DNA of 43,204 bases from Lachnospiraceae bacterium (GTDB taxonomy: Bacteria; Bacillota; Clostridia; Lachnospirales; Lachnospiraceae), in contig JAAWNY010000022.1 of assembly GCA_022799175.1 (NCBI GenBank), forward strand, positions 1-43,204. Direction: 5' to 3'. How positions within the stretch are numbered: position 1 is the stretch's first letter; each line of letters opens with the position of its first letter. The notes under the pieces were generated by a model. It saw nothing but the letters and a program-made list of their open reading frames with translations, was not told where the DNA came from and searched no databases. Of the stretch, positions 23,872 to 33,098 are shown in pieces. Position numbers and translations under genes: made by a program.

Positions 23872-25278
23872 TTACCTAGCAACCAAATCGGCATTCGCAC
23901 TGCTCTCCTGACCATAATACTGATCCAGAATCTTTGTATCAATCCGGTCCAGCTCCTCTCTCGGCAGCATCCGCAAAAGCTCCCAGCCAATTTTCAGTGT
24001 CGCAATAATATTCCGATTATCATGAGGATCCTGTCCTACAAACCGTTTCTCAAACTCCCGACCAAACTCCAGATATTTTTTATCCAGCGGCGACAATTCA
24101 TCCTCACCGATAACGGAAGCCAGGGCACGGGCATCTCCTACTTTGGCATAACATGAAAAAAGCTGATTGGCCACTGCCTGATGATCCCCTCGTGTATAAC
24201 CCTCGCCAATCCCATCTTTCATCAATCGGGAAAGACTGGGCAACACATTGATCGGAGGATAGATAGATTGTCCGTTGAGACTGCGATCCAGCACAATCTG
24301 CCCTTCTGTAATATAACCTGTCAGATCCGGAATCGGGTGAGTAATATCATCGTTTGGCATGGTCAAAATCGGAATTTGTGTCACCGATCCATGGACTCCC
24401 CGCACAATCCCGGCCCGCTCATAAATTGCCGCCAGCTCACTGTACAGATATCCCGGAAAACCCTTTCGAGAAGGGATTTCTCCTTTGGATGACGATACCT
24501 CACGCATCGCCTCTGCAAACGAAGTCATATCCGTCAGAATCACCAAAATATGCATATTTTTCTCGAAAGCCAGATACTCAGCTAGAGTCAGCGCCACTTT
24601 CGGGGTAATCAAACGCTCCACTACGGGATCGTTTGCCAGATTGATAAACATTGCCACATGAGAAGATACTCCACTCTCCTCAAAGGTACGACGGAAAAAT
24701 TCAGCCACGTCATGTTTAACTCCCATCGCCGCAAATACAATCGCAAATTCTTCATCCGAATCGTCGCCCAGCGAAGCCTGCTGCACGATCTGAGCCGCCA
24801 ACTGGTCATGCGGCAAACCATTGCCGGAAAAGATCGGCAACTTCTGTCCGCGAATTAAGGTCATCAGACCATCGATCGCCGAGATCCCAGTACGAATATA
24901 ATTCCGGGGATACTCACGAGTCACTGGATTTAGGGGCTGTCCGTTCACATCCAGCCTCTTATCTGGGAGTATTTCGCCCAGACCATCGATCGGAACTCCA
25001 ATGCCGTTAAACGTACGGCCCAACATTTCTTCTGACACTCCCAGCTCCATGGGATGACCGGTCAACCGGGTGTGTACTCCCCGCAAAGATAATCCTTCTG
25101 TGCCTTCAAATACCTGAATCACAGCACGATCTTCGTCAACCTCGATGATACGTCCCAACTTCTTTTTGCCATTGCTCATCATCATTTCTACAATTTCGTC
25201 ATAGGCGGCGCCCTGAACACCTTCCAGCACAACCATCGGACCATTGATGGAGCTCAAGCCTAAATATTCAATTGCCAT
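23872..25278 (-). CDS. ntpB: V-type ATPase subunit B
   Basis: The 468-residue non-catalytic subunit alternates with A in the cytoplasmic head. It begins [18 protein letters not shown] and has the segments [33 protein letters not shown] (in place of a P-loop) and [15 protein letters not shown], all diagnostic for subunit B. AAGGAGG lies ahead of the ATG. It is 14 bases from subunit A and 12 bases from subunit D. Confidence 0.97.
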   Translation of the reverse strand: MAIEYLGLSSINGPMVVLEGVQGAAYDEIVEMMMSNGKKKLGRIIEVDEDRAVIQVFEGTEGLSLRGVHTRLTGHPMELGVSEEMLGRTFNGIGVPIDGLGEILPDKRLDVNGQPLNPVTREYPRNYIRTGISAIDGLMTLIRGQKLPIFSGNGLPHDQLAAQIVQQASLGDDSDEEFAIVFAAMGVKHDVAEFFRRTFEESGVSSHVAMFINLANDPVVERLITPKVALTLAEYLAFEKNMHILVILTDMTSFAEAMREVSSSKGEIPSRKGFPGYLYSELAAIYERAGIVRGVHGSVTQIPILTMPNDDITHPIPDLTGYITEGQIVLDRSLNGQSIYPPINVLPSLSRLMKDGIGEGYTRGDHQAVANQLFSCYAKVGDARALASVIGEDELSPLDKKYLEFGREFEKRFVGQDPHDNRNIIATLKIGWELLRMLPREELDRIDTKILDQYYGQESSANADLVAR

Positions 25279-25292
25279 TTTCCCATCCCTCC

Positions 25293-27074
25293 TTATGCGT
25301 TGCGCTCTACGACATCATCATAGAAACGGTCAATTTGTTGCTTGTAGTGATCCAATCGCTCAAGCTGATCATTTGGCACATCATATTTGATAGCAATTAC
25401 CTTATCAAAGATGGGGTCCTCCTTCAGCACGGACATTGGCATTCCCATAGAAATCAGTGAGCGGGACCGCCGGTACAGATACAAAATCACTTCCATCATC
25501 TTAAATTGTTTTTCCATAGGAACACAAGTATCATCCTTATGGAAGGCATTCTGCTGCAAAAATCCCACACGAATGACCTTGGCAATTTCCAAAATCAGTT
25601 TCTGATCATCTGGTAGTACATCGCTGCCAATCAGTTTTACAATCTCCATCAGACTACTTTCTTGAGAAAGCAAAAATACGATCTGATTGCGGTAATCGAC
25701 AAATTTGCGATCCACATGTTCCGAATACCAGTTTCCCAGGTCATACAAATACTCTGAGTAACTGGTCAACCAAGAGATCGCCGGAAAATGTCTGGCATAA
25801 GCCAGGCTCTTATCCAACCCCCAAAAGCAGCGAACAAAGCGCTTGGTATTCTGAGTCACCGGTTCCGAGAAATCTCCGCCTTGAGGGGAAACGGCACCAA
25901 TAATTGAAACGCTGCCCTCTGTCCCATTTAAATTTTGCATCATACCGGCCCGCTCATAGAACGCCGACAACTTGGAAGCTAAGTAAGCCGGAAAGCCTTC
26001 CTCTGCTGGCATCTCCTCCAAACGTCCGGACAACTCCCGCAATGCTTCTGCCCAGCGGGAAGTAGAGTCCGCCATAATCGCCACATGGTAGCCCATATCG
26101 CGATAATACTCCGCCAGTGTCAATCCCGCGTACAGACTGGCCTCACGAGCCGCCACCGGCATATTGGAGGTATTGGCAATCAAAGTTGTTCGATCCATCA
26201 ACGGATTTCCTGTCTTCGGATCCACCAGCTCGCTGAATTCTTCCAAAACTTGCGTCATCTCATTGCCGCGCTCTCCACATCCAATATAAATAATAATATT
26301 GGCATCCGACCACTTGGCAATTTGGTGCTGTGTCATCGTTTTGCCCGTACCAAAACCGCCGGGAATCGCCGCCGTGCCTCCCTTGGCCAACGGGAATAAG
26401 GTATCGAGAATTCTCTGGCCAGTGATCAGTGGCTGACTAGCCGGAAACCGTTTGGCTGTCGGCCTCGCCTGCCGAATCGGCCATTTTTGCGTCATTGTCA
26501 GTTTTTCCTCGCTGCCATCTGACAATTGCATCGTCAAAATCGGCTCGCTAATGGTATACTCCCCATCCGGCACCACTTCTACCACGCATCCCTCCTTATC
26601 TGGAGGAACCATCACCTTATGGATAATAGCCGGGGTCTCCGGCACCTCAGCAATAATTGTGCCCCCCGACACCTTATCGCCCTTTTTGACTGTCATATGT
26701 GTATGCCATCTTTTTTTCGTATCCAGCGAATCCACACTGACTCCCCGATTAATGTAAGCACCACCAGTCTTGGCAATCTCACTTAAAGGCCGTTCAATAC
26801 CATCAAAAATATTTGTCAAAATTCCCGGAGCCAGCGTAACGGACACTGGCGCGCCGGTTCCATATACCACCTCTCCTGGTCGGATACCAGTAGTCTCCTC
26901 ATAAACCTGGATTGTCGTGCGCTCGGAGCTTAAGCCAATCACTTCACCAACCAGCCGTTCCTTACCCACATAAACCATCTCATTCATCATAAATCCCGCA
27001 TCCTTCTTCAAATGGACAATCGGGCCGTTGATTCCATAAATAATTCCTGTACGTTCTTTATGGTTCTCCATCAT
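25293..27074 (-). CDS. ntpA: V-type ATPase catalytic subunit A
   Basis: The 593-residue catalytic subunit has the P-loop GGFGTGKT (residues 239-246, Lys245) and the catalytic Glu268 in GCGERGNEM. The large non-homologous insert before the nucleotide domain distinguishes A from F-type beta. The segment [19 protein letters not shown] follows Walker B. Two ATGs stand in tandem at 27074 and 27071; the first has GGAGG at seven bases. It starts right after subunit E (one base between). Confidence 0.97.
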   Translation of the reverse strand: MMENHKERTGIIYGINGPIVHLKKDAGFMMNEMVYVGKERLVGEVIGLSSERTTIQVYEETTGIRPGEVVYGTGAPVSVTLAPGILTNIFDGIERPLSEIAKTGGAYINRGVSVDSLDTKKRWHTHMTVKKGDKVSGGTIIAEVPETPAIIHKVMVPPDKEGCVVEVVPDGEYTISEPILTMQLSDGSEEKLTMTQKWPIRQARPTAKRFPASQPLITGQRILDTLFPLAKGGTAAIPGGFGTGKTMTQHQIAKWSDANIIIYIGCGERGNEMTQVLEEFSELVDPKTGNPLMDRTTLIANTSNMPVAAREASLYAGLTLAEYYRDMGYHVAIMADSTSRWAEALRELSGRLEEMPAEEGFPAYLASKLSAFYERAGMMQNLNGTEGSVSIIGAVSPQGGDFSEPVTQNTKRFVRCFWGLDKSLAYARHFPAISWLTSYSEYLYDLGNWYSEHVDRKFVDYRNQIVFLLSQESSLMEIVKLIGSDVLPDDQKLILEIAKVIRVGFLQQNAFHKDDTCVPMEKQFKMMEVILYLYRRSRSLISMGMPMSVLKEDPIFDKVIAIKYDVPNDQLERLDHYKQQIDRFYDDVVERNA

Positions 27075-27075
27075 C

Positions 27076-27714
27076 TTAAGCCCTCCCTTCTGAAGAATTC
27101 CCGCGAGTCTCTGTTTTATCTGTTATCATCTGCAAATCAAAATGAAAGTTTTCCTTCGCCTCCGCTAACCGTGTAGCAAAAGAATTATCAATCAGAATAT
27201 TTCGATTAGAAATGACAGCGCGCGTGCCGCCAGAAAAAGTATAATCGCTCACCTTAATTTGTATCTGAGGATACTGCTGCTCGAAAGCCTCTCGTTTATC
27301 CTCATCAGAAGGATCCAAATAAATCACGAGATTCTCTCCCCTGGCAAAAGCAGATGCCGCCTGAATCTGCCGTTCCAACTGTTTTCGATATTCCGGAGTT
27401 TTTCGATAATCCATCAGCCGCTCAGAAAGCTTCTCAAAAAGCTTCTCTTTCAGCTCCTCCTGCCTGCGCCCTAAAGCCCGTTTCTGCTCCAGCTGAGCGA
27501 GAGAAAGCTGTTTATTGAGATCCCGCTCAATCTTTTCTGTCTCCTGGCGAACCTGCATCTGTGCCCGACGTTTGGCCTCTTGTTGATGTTCCTCAAAGGC
27601 TTTCTCAAGAGCAGCCGTATACTCGTCTAGCATCCGGCTGCTTCTTGTCCGGGCGTCCTCCATACAAGTATCCAAAAAATGCTTTAATTTTTCCTCTGTT
27701 GTCAAAGGGGTCAC
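27076..27714 (-). CDS. ntpE: V-type ATPase subunit E (peripheral stalk)
   Basis: The 212-residue protein has a long charged coiled coil (about residues 5-120) and a C-terminal globular domain with FSGGTRAVISNRNILIDNSF, the family hallmark. It forms the stator together with the G/H-type subunit at the operon start. The frame opens with GTG at 27714; a TTG at 27705 has AGGTG at better spacing, so the protein may be three residues shorter. Without an ATG the start is uncertain. Confidence 0.93.
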   Translation of the reverse strand: MTPLTTEEKLKHFLDTCMEDARTRSSRMLDEYTAALEKAFEEHQQEAKRRAQMQVRQETEKIERDLNKQLSLAQLEQKRALGRRQEELKEKLFEKLSERLMDYRKTPEYRKQLERQIQAASAFARGENLVIYLDPSDEDKREAFEQQYPQIQIKVSDYTFSGGTRAVISNRNILIDNSFATRLAEAKENFHFDLQMITDKTETRGNSSEGRA

Positions 27715-27741
27715 CTGCTTTCTATTCTATGCTCTCTTCCT

Positions 27742-28050
27742 CTATAATTTCAGTCCTATGGCTTCATTTACATATGAGGTGATAAAGTCCGGCTTGCGAC
27801 CGGTTCCATGGCGATCCGGAATCTCCACAAACAAAGGAAGCTTATGATTCAACTTCGCATCGTTAACCAAATCCGGAAATTCTTTGCCGAATTTCTCCGT
27901 CAGAAGGACGATTCCAATCTCCTTATCGGCGAGGACCTTATCCAGCTCCTGCTGAAGCTCCTGTTTTTCATGGACAACCGCACCTTCTATCCCAGCCAGA
28001 CGCATACCGGTCCAGGTGTCAATGTTGTCGCTGATCAGATACATCTTCAT
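27742..28050 (-). CDS. ntpF: V-type ATPase subunit F
   Basis: This small protein of about 102 residues is a Rossmann-like subunit of the central stalk. It starts MKMYLISDNIDTWTGMRLAG, has the IGIVLLTEKFG strand-turn and ends with a TSYVNEAIGLKL helix. The frame extends to a TTG at 28068, overlapping subunit K, but the ATG at 28050 matches the family start better. Either way ribosome binding is weak, so translational coupling to subunit K is likely. Confidence 0.9.
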   Translation of the reverse strand: MKMYLISDNIDTWTGMRLAGIEGAVVHEKQELQQELDKVLADKEIGIVLLTEKFGKEFPDLVNDAKLNHKLPLFVEIPDRHGTGRKPDFITSYVNEAIGLKL

Positions 28051-28054
28051 AAGA

Positions 28055-28486
28055 TTATAATTTTCCAAGGATCATGAAGGAAATGATCAACCCGTATAGA
28101 CATACACCTTCGGCAAGACCGACGAAGATGAGAGATTTTCCGAGAATTGAGCCATCCTCGCTGATGGCACCCAGAGCAGCAGAGGCTGCCGCCGACACAG
28201 CGATACCACCACCAATACAGGACATACCAGTAGAAAGCGCAGCAGCCAGATAGCCCCAGCCGGCAGCGCTTCCGGCCGTTGTTTCTGCCGTTTCAGCCGC
28301 CACCGCATTACCGGTAAACATCAGACCGGCCGCCACCAACAGAGTTCCCATAAACAACAATGTATTGACTGCCAATGCTCTTTTATAACGTCCGCGAGTC
28401 TTCTCCCCAGCAGCAAACACGCCAAAAGGTACCGCAATACTAAGCAATAAAGCAATGGTTAATGTAATTTTGATCAATAAAGTCAT
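28055..28486 (-). CDS. ntpK: V-type ATPase subunit K (membrane c-ring)
   Basis: The 143-residue proteolipid has about four hydrophobic segments. The second hairpin carries GGGIAVSAAASAALGA and FVGLAEGVCLYGLIISFMI, with Glu126 as the expected ion-binding residue. The first two segments (residues 5-26 and 38-60) hold no acidic residue, so there is one carboxylate per protomer. The length is slightly below the two-hairpin NtpK of Enterococcus. Whether the coupling ion is Na+ or H+ cannot be decided by eye. AGGAGG precedes the ATG. Confidence 0.93.
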   Translation of the reverse strand: MTLLIKITLTIALLLSIAVPFGVFAAGEKTRGRYKRALAVNTLLFMGTLLVAAGLMFTGNAVAAETAETTAGSAAGWGYLAAALSTGMSCIGGGIAVSAAASAALGAISEDGSILGKSLIFVGLAEGVCLYGLIISFMILGKL

Positions 28487-28516
28487 GACTAAAGTCCTCC
28501 TTGTAATAAAATATAT

Positions 28517-30472
28517 TTAAGAATTTGTCCGTCCATAAGGCTTGAATTCGCGTCCCGTACCACGATAAAAGCGGCTGAACAACTCATAATATTCCAGACG
28601 CAGCACCTGAATCCCCACAATCAATCCCTCCATCCCACAGACAAACAGATTGCCCAGAATTATCACTAGCCAATTGGGATTGCCAGACTCAACTCCGCCA
28701 AGCATCAGCACTACTTCCATCATCGCAGCATGGCTGACAGCAAACGCCCCCACACGAACGAACGACAGTGTATTGGAAAAATAACTCAATAACACTTCAA
28801 ATAATTCAAAAAATCCTTGAACAAAAAACATGCCTTTTTCCTTCGGCATAATCTCCGCTTTCTTCTCTACCATTGCAGTCAGCGGTTCCTTGAAAAAAAT
28901 CACCAAAAGTGGCAACAAGAACAGGAGTATCAACACAACTGCTGCCGGCAGAATATGCCCACTCATATACAGAAACACCATCCCGGTCAACGCCGCATAA
29001 AACACAATTCCTGCCACTCCGTTAGTATCAAAATATGTTTTCTCTACATCCTGAAAGCGTAGGCTGTTGAGAACATTGAGAACCATAGTCATCAGTACAA
29101 TTCCCATTCCTAGTGCCACCGCCACCACAAAAACCGTGTTGAGATTACCAATAAATGGCAAGTTCATCATGGCCTCCTTTGGATGCAGCCAGAGCGGTTC
29201 CCATATATTTTCAAAACCAAACACACTGCCAAATAAAAAGCCAAAAATCGTGGAAAAGAAGCCGCAGCAAGAAACAATCGCTGCCAAGCTCATTTTCTTT
29301 GCCTGATACAAAGCAAATCCTCCTAACAGCAGGCAAACTCCTTGCCCAGCGTCTCCGAACATGAAGCCAAACAGAAAAGAATAGGTCAGTCCTAAGATGA
29401 TCGTGGGATCAATCTCGCCATAAGCTGGCAGTCCATACATCTTAATAAACATTTCAAAAGGTTTGAAAATACCGGGATTTTTCAACTTTGTGGGAGGCTT
29501 GCTCATAATGTTGTTATGGTCGTCCTCCATAAAGCAGAACGTCTCCGGATCCTCCTCTAGTTCTTCCAAAAATGCAGATGCCTCCGTTTCACTCATCCAA
29601 CCACACAAAATGTAAAATGTGTGTTCCTCATGATTCGTGCAAGCGGCGAGCTTGCGAACGTCAAAATTAGTCGCAAAGCGCTCTAGACGATGGTTTGCCG
29701 CCAACAAATCTTCCTTTTGGGATTGTACCTTTTGTAACATTTTTTGCTGAACTTCCTCGATTTTCGCTGACAGCACCTCGATCTTATCATCAAGTACCTG
29801 CGCGGCTTCCGTGGGCGTTCCCTCATATTCATCTGGCAAGAAAAAACGCTCAAAATGGAGAGATGCCAGAATCGCATCGATTTTATTGGCAATCACATCT
29901 GGTACAAAGTAGACCACCCAAATGTAATGTTCATCCTCTTGGCACCGGTGCATCACTACATCGATGGTATCATACACATAATCCATAAATTTCTTATAAT
30001 AATCATGGGGAATTCGCCCAAAACGAAATCTCACATATTTAAACTGCATGATGGAACTGACGCTGTAGTTTAAGTCAATAAATGGCCGGATCTGATTCTG
30101 CGAAATCTGTAGTTGATCCAATGCTTTCTCCAAATCTGCTTTTTCCAAACACAGTTCCGAAAGCTCCTCATCCAAATTCGTGACTAATTGTGCCGCCTTT
30201 TCTACCGTAAGTCCCTGATAATGATCATTTTCTGCCATTAAAGTCTTTTTTTCTATCTGCCCGCTCAGATAGTCAGCCAACAGCTTCTCGGATTTTAGCA
30301 ATTCTCCTTTATAAGGATTGTTTTCATTGAAAGTTCTTAAGTTCGGCACCGTCTTCAACTCTGACAGGGCATTTTCCAGATGGATTTCATATTTAGAAAG
30401 GTATTGATCCACAACCCGGTCAATGTCGCCCTTATGCCCGGTAATGCTTAAGAACTTCATCTTTTCTATCAA
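28517..30472 (-). CDS. ntpI: V-type ATPase subunit I (membrane stator)
   Basis: The roughly 651-residue protein has a soluble N-terminal half with coiled coils (about 1-330) and a C-terminal half with seven or eight helices. TLSFVRVGAFAVSHAA carries the essential Arg573 that faces the K ring. It ends with the conserved LRLEYYELFSRFYRGTGR segment. The start is probably TTG at 30472, because AGGAGG lies eight bases before it and the product then begins MIEKMKFLSITG as in relatives. An in-frame GTG at 30481 overlaps the ribosome binding site. Confidence 0.95.
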   Translation of the reverse strand: MIEKMKFLSITGHKGDIDRVVDQYLSKYEIHLENALSELKTVPNLRTFNENNPYKGELLKSEKLLADYLSGQIEKKTLMAENDHYQGLTVEKAAQLVTNLDEELSELCLEKADLEKALDQLQISQNQIRPFIDLNYSVSSIMQFKYVRFRFGRIPHDYYKKFMDYVYDTIDVVMHRCQEDEHYIWVVYFVPDVIANKIDAILASLHFERFFLPDEYEGTPTEAAQVLDDKIEVLSAKIEEVQQKMLQKVQSQKEDLLAANHRLERFATNFDVRKLAACTNHEEHTFYILCGWMSETEASAFLEELEEDPETFCFMEDDHNNIMSKPPTKLKNPGIFKPFEMFIKMYGLPAYGEIDPTIILGLTYSFLFGFMFGDAGQGVCLLLGGFALYQAKKMSLAAIVSCCGFFSTIFGFLFGSVFGFENIWEPLWLHPKEAMMNLPFIGNLNTVFVVAVALGMGIVLMTMVLNVLNSLRFQDVEKTYFDTNGVAGIVFYAALTGMVFLYMSGHILPAAVVLILLFLLPLLVIFFKEPLTAMVEKKAEIMPKEKGMFFVQGFFELFEVLLSYFSNTLSFVRVGAFAVSHAAMMEVVLMLGGVESGNPNWLVIILGNLFVCGMEGLIVGIQVLRLEYYELFSRFYRGTGREFKPYGRTNS

Positions 30473-30484
30473 AACTTTCACCTC

Positions 30485-31528
30485 CTATTGTTTTTCTGTC
30501 ATAGCAATAATTTCTTCTGGAGACAATCCATAACGAATTCCTTCAATTGCAGCAATAATTTTGTGAATCTCCCGCTCCTTAGAGTACAGATAAGCATCCA
30601 GCACGGCAATGGAGTATGGATGCCGACGCCCAGCACTTTCATAAATCCGATTCAGAATCTGGTGATACAACATTTCCACATTGGGCTGCCCGTTCCACTC
30701 GGTTTCCGGAATCTTGCCATAATGAGTGGTCCTCAACACGCCAAAAAATTCATCTAGAGAAGCAGCCTCTGCCATCTGGCAAATCTGTTCTGCCTTAAGT
30801 TTATATCTCACGGGAATCAATAACGTGTAAATCTCAGCCGCAGATAACTGATAATACTTTTTCGAGCGATAAATCCACTGAATATTTAAAAGATCCAGAC
30901 GACTGCCAAAACAATGCCCAATAATTTCTCGCTCCTTGCCCGTCAAAATCTTGTCCTTGACTTTCCACATCGTCTTAAAATAGAGAAGATCCAGGCGGAT
31001 TTCATAATCGGACAAAATCAATGGCGTCTCTGTTGCCAAATCCGAAACCAAACCATGATAGGAAGACCCTGCCAATCCGGCAATCAATTCTTCCAGGGTC
31101 TTTGCCTGTGCCAATTTTACCAGATCCATCGAAGAATGCTTATCAAAAAATTCTTGAAAATCGGATAAATCCATCGGCTGCGGTATTCCCCCCATGACAT
31201 TGTGCAAAATTTGTTTGATAATGGTAATCTCATAATGCATAAAATAGAGATCCAAAAATCGCCGTTGAGCAAGATTGGAAAAGCGATAAAGCCGGGCAAA
31301 ATCCTGATATTCGGAATAGGTCAGCAAATGCTCAATATAACCGCGATGCAGCCGGGTGTCATCCAACCCGGAAAAAATATTGGCATAAGCCGGCTGTTGC
31401 TTCAGATAATCGGCTGCGCTTCGCACATCCTCCAGAGCTGCCATCTCCTGAAACTGCTGAGGAGTGAAAAGACGGCTCTCCATCGCCCGGATTTTCGTGG
31501 CAATGCCGCTGTAAGTCAACAATCCCAT
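30485..31528 (-). CDS. ntpC: V-type ATPase subunit C
   Basis: The 347-residue helical protein joins the central stalk to the K ring (equivalent to subunit d of eukaryotes). It begins GLLTYSGIATKIRAMESRLF, and the segments YFMHYEITIIKQILHN and LDLLYFKTMWK fit this family. GAGGAG lies ahead of the ATG. It is the second gene of the operon. In Enterococcus-type operons subunit C comes after E, so the position here is different. Confidence 0.92.
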   Translation of the reverse strand: MGLLTYSGIATKIRAMESRLFTPQQFQEMAALEDVRSAADYLKQQPAYANIFSGLDDTRLHRGYIEHLLTYSEYQDFARLYRFSNLAQRRFLDLYFMHYEITIIKQILHNVMGGIPQPMDLSDFQEFFDKHSSMDLVKLAQAKTLEELIAGLAGSSYHGLVSDLATETPLILSDYEIRLDLLYFKTMWKVKDKILTGKEREIIGHCFGSRLDLLNIQWIYRSKKYYQLSAAEIYTLLIPVRYKLKAEQICQMAEAASLDEFFGVLRTTHYGKIPETEWNGQPNVEMLYHQILNRIYESAGRRHPYSIAVLDAYLYSKEREIHKIIAAIEGIRYGLSPEEIIAMTEKQ

Positions 31529-31532
31529 ATTC

Positions 31533-31844
31533 TCACTCCTCTGTCAGCATGCTAAATAATGTATTCACATACTGTTCATGGCATTCTTCAAAGCTCTGTT
31601 CCATCCGCTGCAACTGTTCCTCGGCTTTGGCTTTTTGCTGTTTTTGTCTGCCGCTCATTTCACTCTCCATTCGTTTGCGAAATTCTTTGATACCTTGGTC
31701 TGTCCGTTCTTCCAGATCTCGATCAAATTCCCTGGTGCGCTCCTCCATTTCTTGCGCAAATGCTTTTTTTGAGGCATTTGCACTTTCCATGATAGTGGAG
31801 GCGGCATCCTCGATCTCAGAAATCCGTTTGATCACTGTATTCAT
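31533..31844 (-). CDS. V-type ATPase G/H-type peripheral stalk subunit
   Basis: The 103-residue protein is almost entirely charged coiled coil with no membrane segment. It starts NTVIKRISEIEDAASTIME and is rich in Glu, Lys, Arg and Gln. It is the likely stator partner of subunit E. Identification rests on its position as first gene of the operon and on length and composition. Family names vary (G, H or NtpH-like). AAAGGAGG precedes the ATG and the next gene follows after 4 bases. Confidence 0.8.
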   Translation of the reverse strand: MNTVIKRISEIEDAASTIMESANASKKAFAQEMEERTREFDRDLEERTDQGIKEFRKRMESEMSGRQKQQKAKAEEQLQRMEQSFEECHEQYVNTLFSMLTEE

Positions 31845-31879
31845 TGTGGGCCTCCTTTTTTCTGTTTTCCTATACGAAG

Positions 31880-31902
31880 AAGCCTATGGCTTGCATAAGC
31901 TT
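31880..31902 (-). other. Leader hairpin of the V-ATPase operon
   Basis: On the minus strand AAGCTTATG-CAAGC-CATAGGCTT gives a 9-bp stem with one G-U pair. It lies 36 bases before the first ATG and just downstream of the candidate -10, so it is near the 5' end of the mRNA. It may stabilise the transcript. Confidence 0.5.
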
Positions 31903-31917
31903 TCTTGTTTCTCTAAC

Positions 31918-31923
31918 ATCATA
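31918..31923 (-). promoter_or_regulatory. Candidate -10 of the V-ATPase operon
   Basis: TATGAT on the minus strand, 74 bases before the first ATG. No clear -35 is seen at 17 bases. It is the best candidate in the 385-base gap, which otherwise holds the hairpin element at 32054-32161. Confidence 0.35.
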
Positions 31924-32053
31924 CTCTTTTTTGGCAAAAATTCCATAGTAAAAATCGTTAAAAAATCGGGAGAATTTAGAAAGTTTTAGTGATTGTGTGG
32001 AAAGATGATGTCGCAAAATCAATGTTATTTAGATAAGTAGTGGTAAAAGGTAC

Positions 32054-32161
32054 GCCCAGGAAGAGAGGAGAGAAGCAACCGGAAATTGTCTGCTCCTTTT
32101 TCCGGTTGCTTCTCTCCTCTCTTCCTGGGCTGCGTTTCTTGTTTCCTTGTCTCAATGACAT
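32054..32161 (-). repeat. Palindromic hairpin element 2 (32-bp perfect stem plus conserved flank)
   Basis: Bases 32054-32085 and 32099-32130 are perfect inverted copies (GCCCAGGAAGAGAGG outermost) around a 13-base loop. The apex reads GGAAATTGTCTGC then CTTTTTCCGG, matching the core of element 1 near 1980. CTCAATGACATAGG (AATGACAT at 32154-32161) lies 23 bases beyond the stem, as in element 1. GGTAC lies just before the left arm. On the minus strand the element begins about 70 bases after the nagB-like stop. There is no T-tract, so it is not a typical terminator. Confidence 0.85.
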
Positions 32162-32229
32162 AGGACACAGAGTAAACTATCCGCTATTTTACAACACTTT
32201 TTATCCATAATCTTTATAAGGAAATATTT

Positions 32230-32991
32230 TTAATGATTATGGATCTGTTCTAATTTTGTCCGATCTACCATACTAGCTGAATCTTCATCCAGATACAAAA
32301 TCCAATCCGGATGTTCGCGAAGCCTGGTGGCTGGAACTTGATTGGTAATCTCTGCTGCCTCTATCGTCATCTTAATCGCTTCGGCTTTCCGTTTTCCCGG
32401 AACTACAGATAAAATCACCCGGCTCTTCATAATTTGATTTACTGTCATAGTAATTGCTCGATCTGGCACATCGTCAATGGTAGCAAACCACCCTTCTCCC
32501 ATCTGTTGTTTTTTACATCGTTCTTCCAACTCCACCACCATATAGGCTTCCTCTGTATCGAAATCTGCCGGCGGATCGTTGAATGCAATATGACCGTTTT
32601 CCCCAATCCCGATAAGTGCCACATCGATAGGTGCCCTCCTCACTTCCTTCGTCAACTGACGCAAATTTTCCTCTACATCATCTTCTCCGTTGACAAAAAA
32701 GTATGCTTTCGGATGAACCTTATCAATAAAACGTTCTGTCAAATATTTCCGAAAACTGGCATTGTGAGTGGCAGGCATTCCCACATACTCATCAAGATGG
32801 AACATCACCACCTGGTTCCAAGGAGCATCCATCGTTGCTAGAGCATCAAACATTTCAAACTGAGATGCTCCTGTAGATAACAACAGGCGGCATTCTCCTC
32901 TCTTTTCTACGGCTTCCTTTATCTGTTTTACCGTCTCCTCAGCAGCTCTTTTTCCCATAAATTTTGCATTTGCGTCAATATATACTTTCAT
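32230..32991 (-). CDS. Glucosamine-6-phosphate deaminase/isomerase-like protein (NagB family), paralog 1
   Basis: The 253-residue protein belongs to the NagB/6-phosphogluconolactonase superfamily. It has STGASQ (phosphate loop), FHLDEYVG (Asp67) and GIGENGHIAFNDP. The classical NagB sequence there is GxGxDGHIAFNEP, so Asp becomes Glu131 and Glu becomes Asp139, while His134 is kept. This marks a distinct subfamily also seen in the second copy 1.6 kb away. Deaminase activity on glucosamine 6-phosphate is not proven. AAAGGAGC precedes the ATG, and the gene is divergent from the LacI regulator. Confidence 0.85.
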   Translation of the reverse strand: MKVYIDANAKFMGKRAAEETVKQIKEAVEKRGECRLLLSTGASQFEMFDALATMDAPWNQVVMFHLDEYVGMPATHNASFRKYLTERFIDKVHPKAYFFVNGEDDVEENLRQLTKEVRRAPIDVALIGIGENGHIAFNDPPADFDTEEAYMVVELEERCKKQQMGEGWFATIDDVPDRAITMTVNQIMKSRVILSVVPGKRKAEAIKMTIEAAEITNQVPATRLREHPDWILYLDEDSASMVDRTKLEQIHNH

Positions 32992-33029
32992 ATCTTGCTC
33001 CTTTCATTTATTTCCTCATATGCCAAAAC

Positions 33030-33058
33030 TTGACACTTTAATTGCTGTCTGTTACAAT
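33030..33058 (+). promoter_or_regulatory. Promoter of the LacI-family regulator
   Basis: Perfect TTGACA (33030-33035) and TACAAT (33053-33058) are 17 bases apart. The leader is about 34 bases, and the region is shared with the divergent nagB-like gene. Confidence 0.8.
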
Positions 33059-33098
33059 AAATCTTAGATATAAATACTGTTCAGTAGGATGGTGCCGT

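Noticed and set aside
32054..32130. Element 2 as the rho-independent terminator of the nagB-like gene
   Set aside because: The stem is far longer than usual, lies about 100 bases past the stop and has no T-tract on the minus strand.
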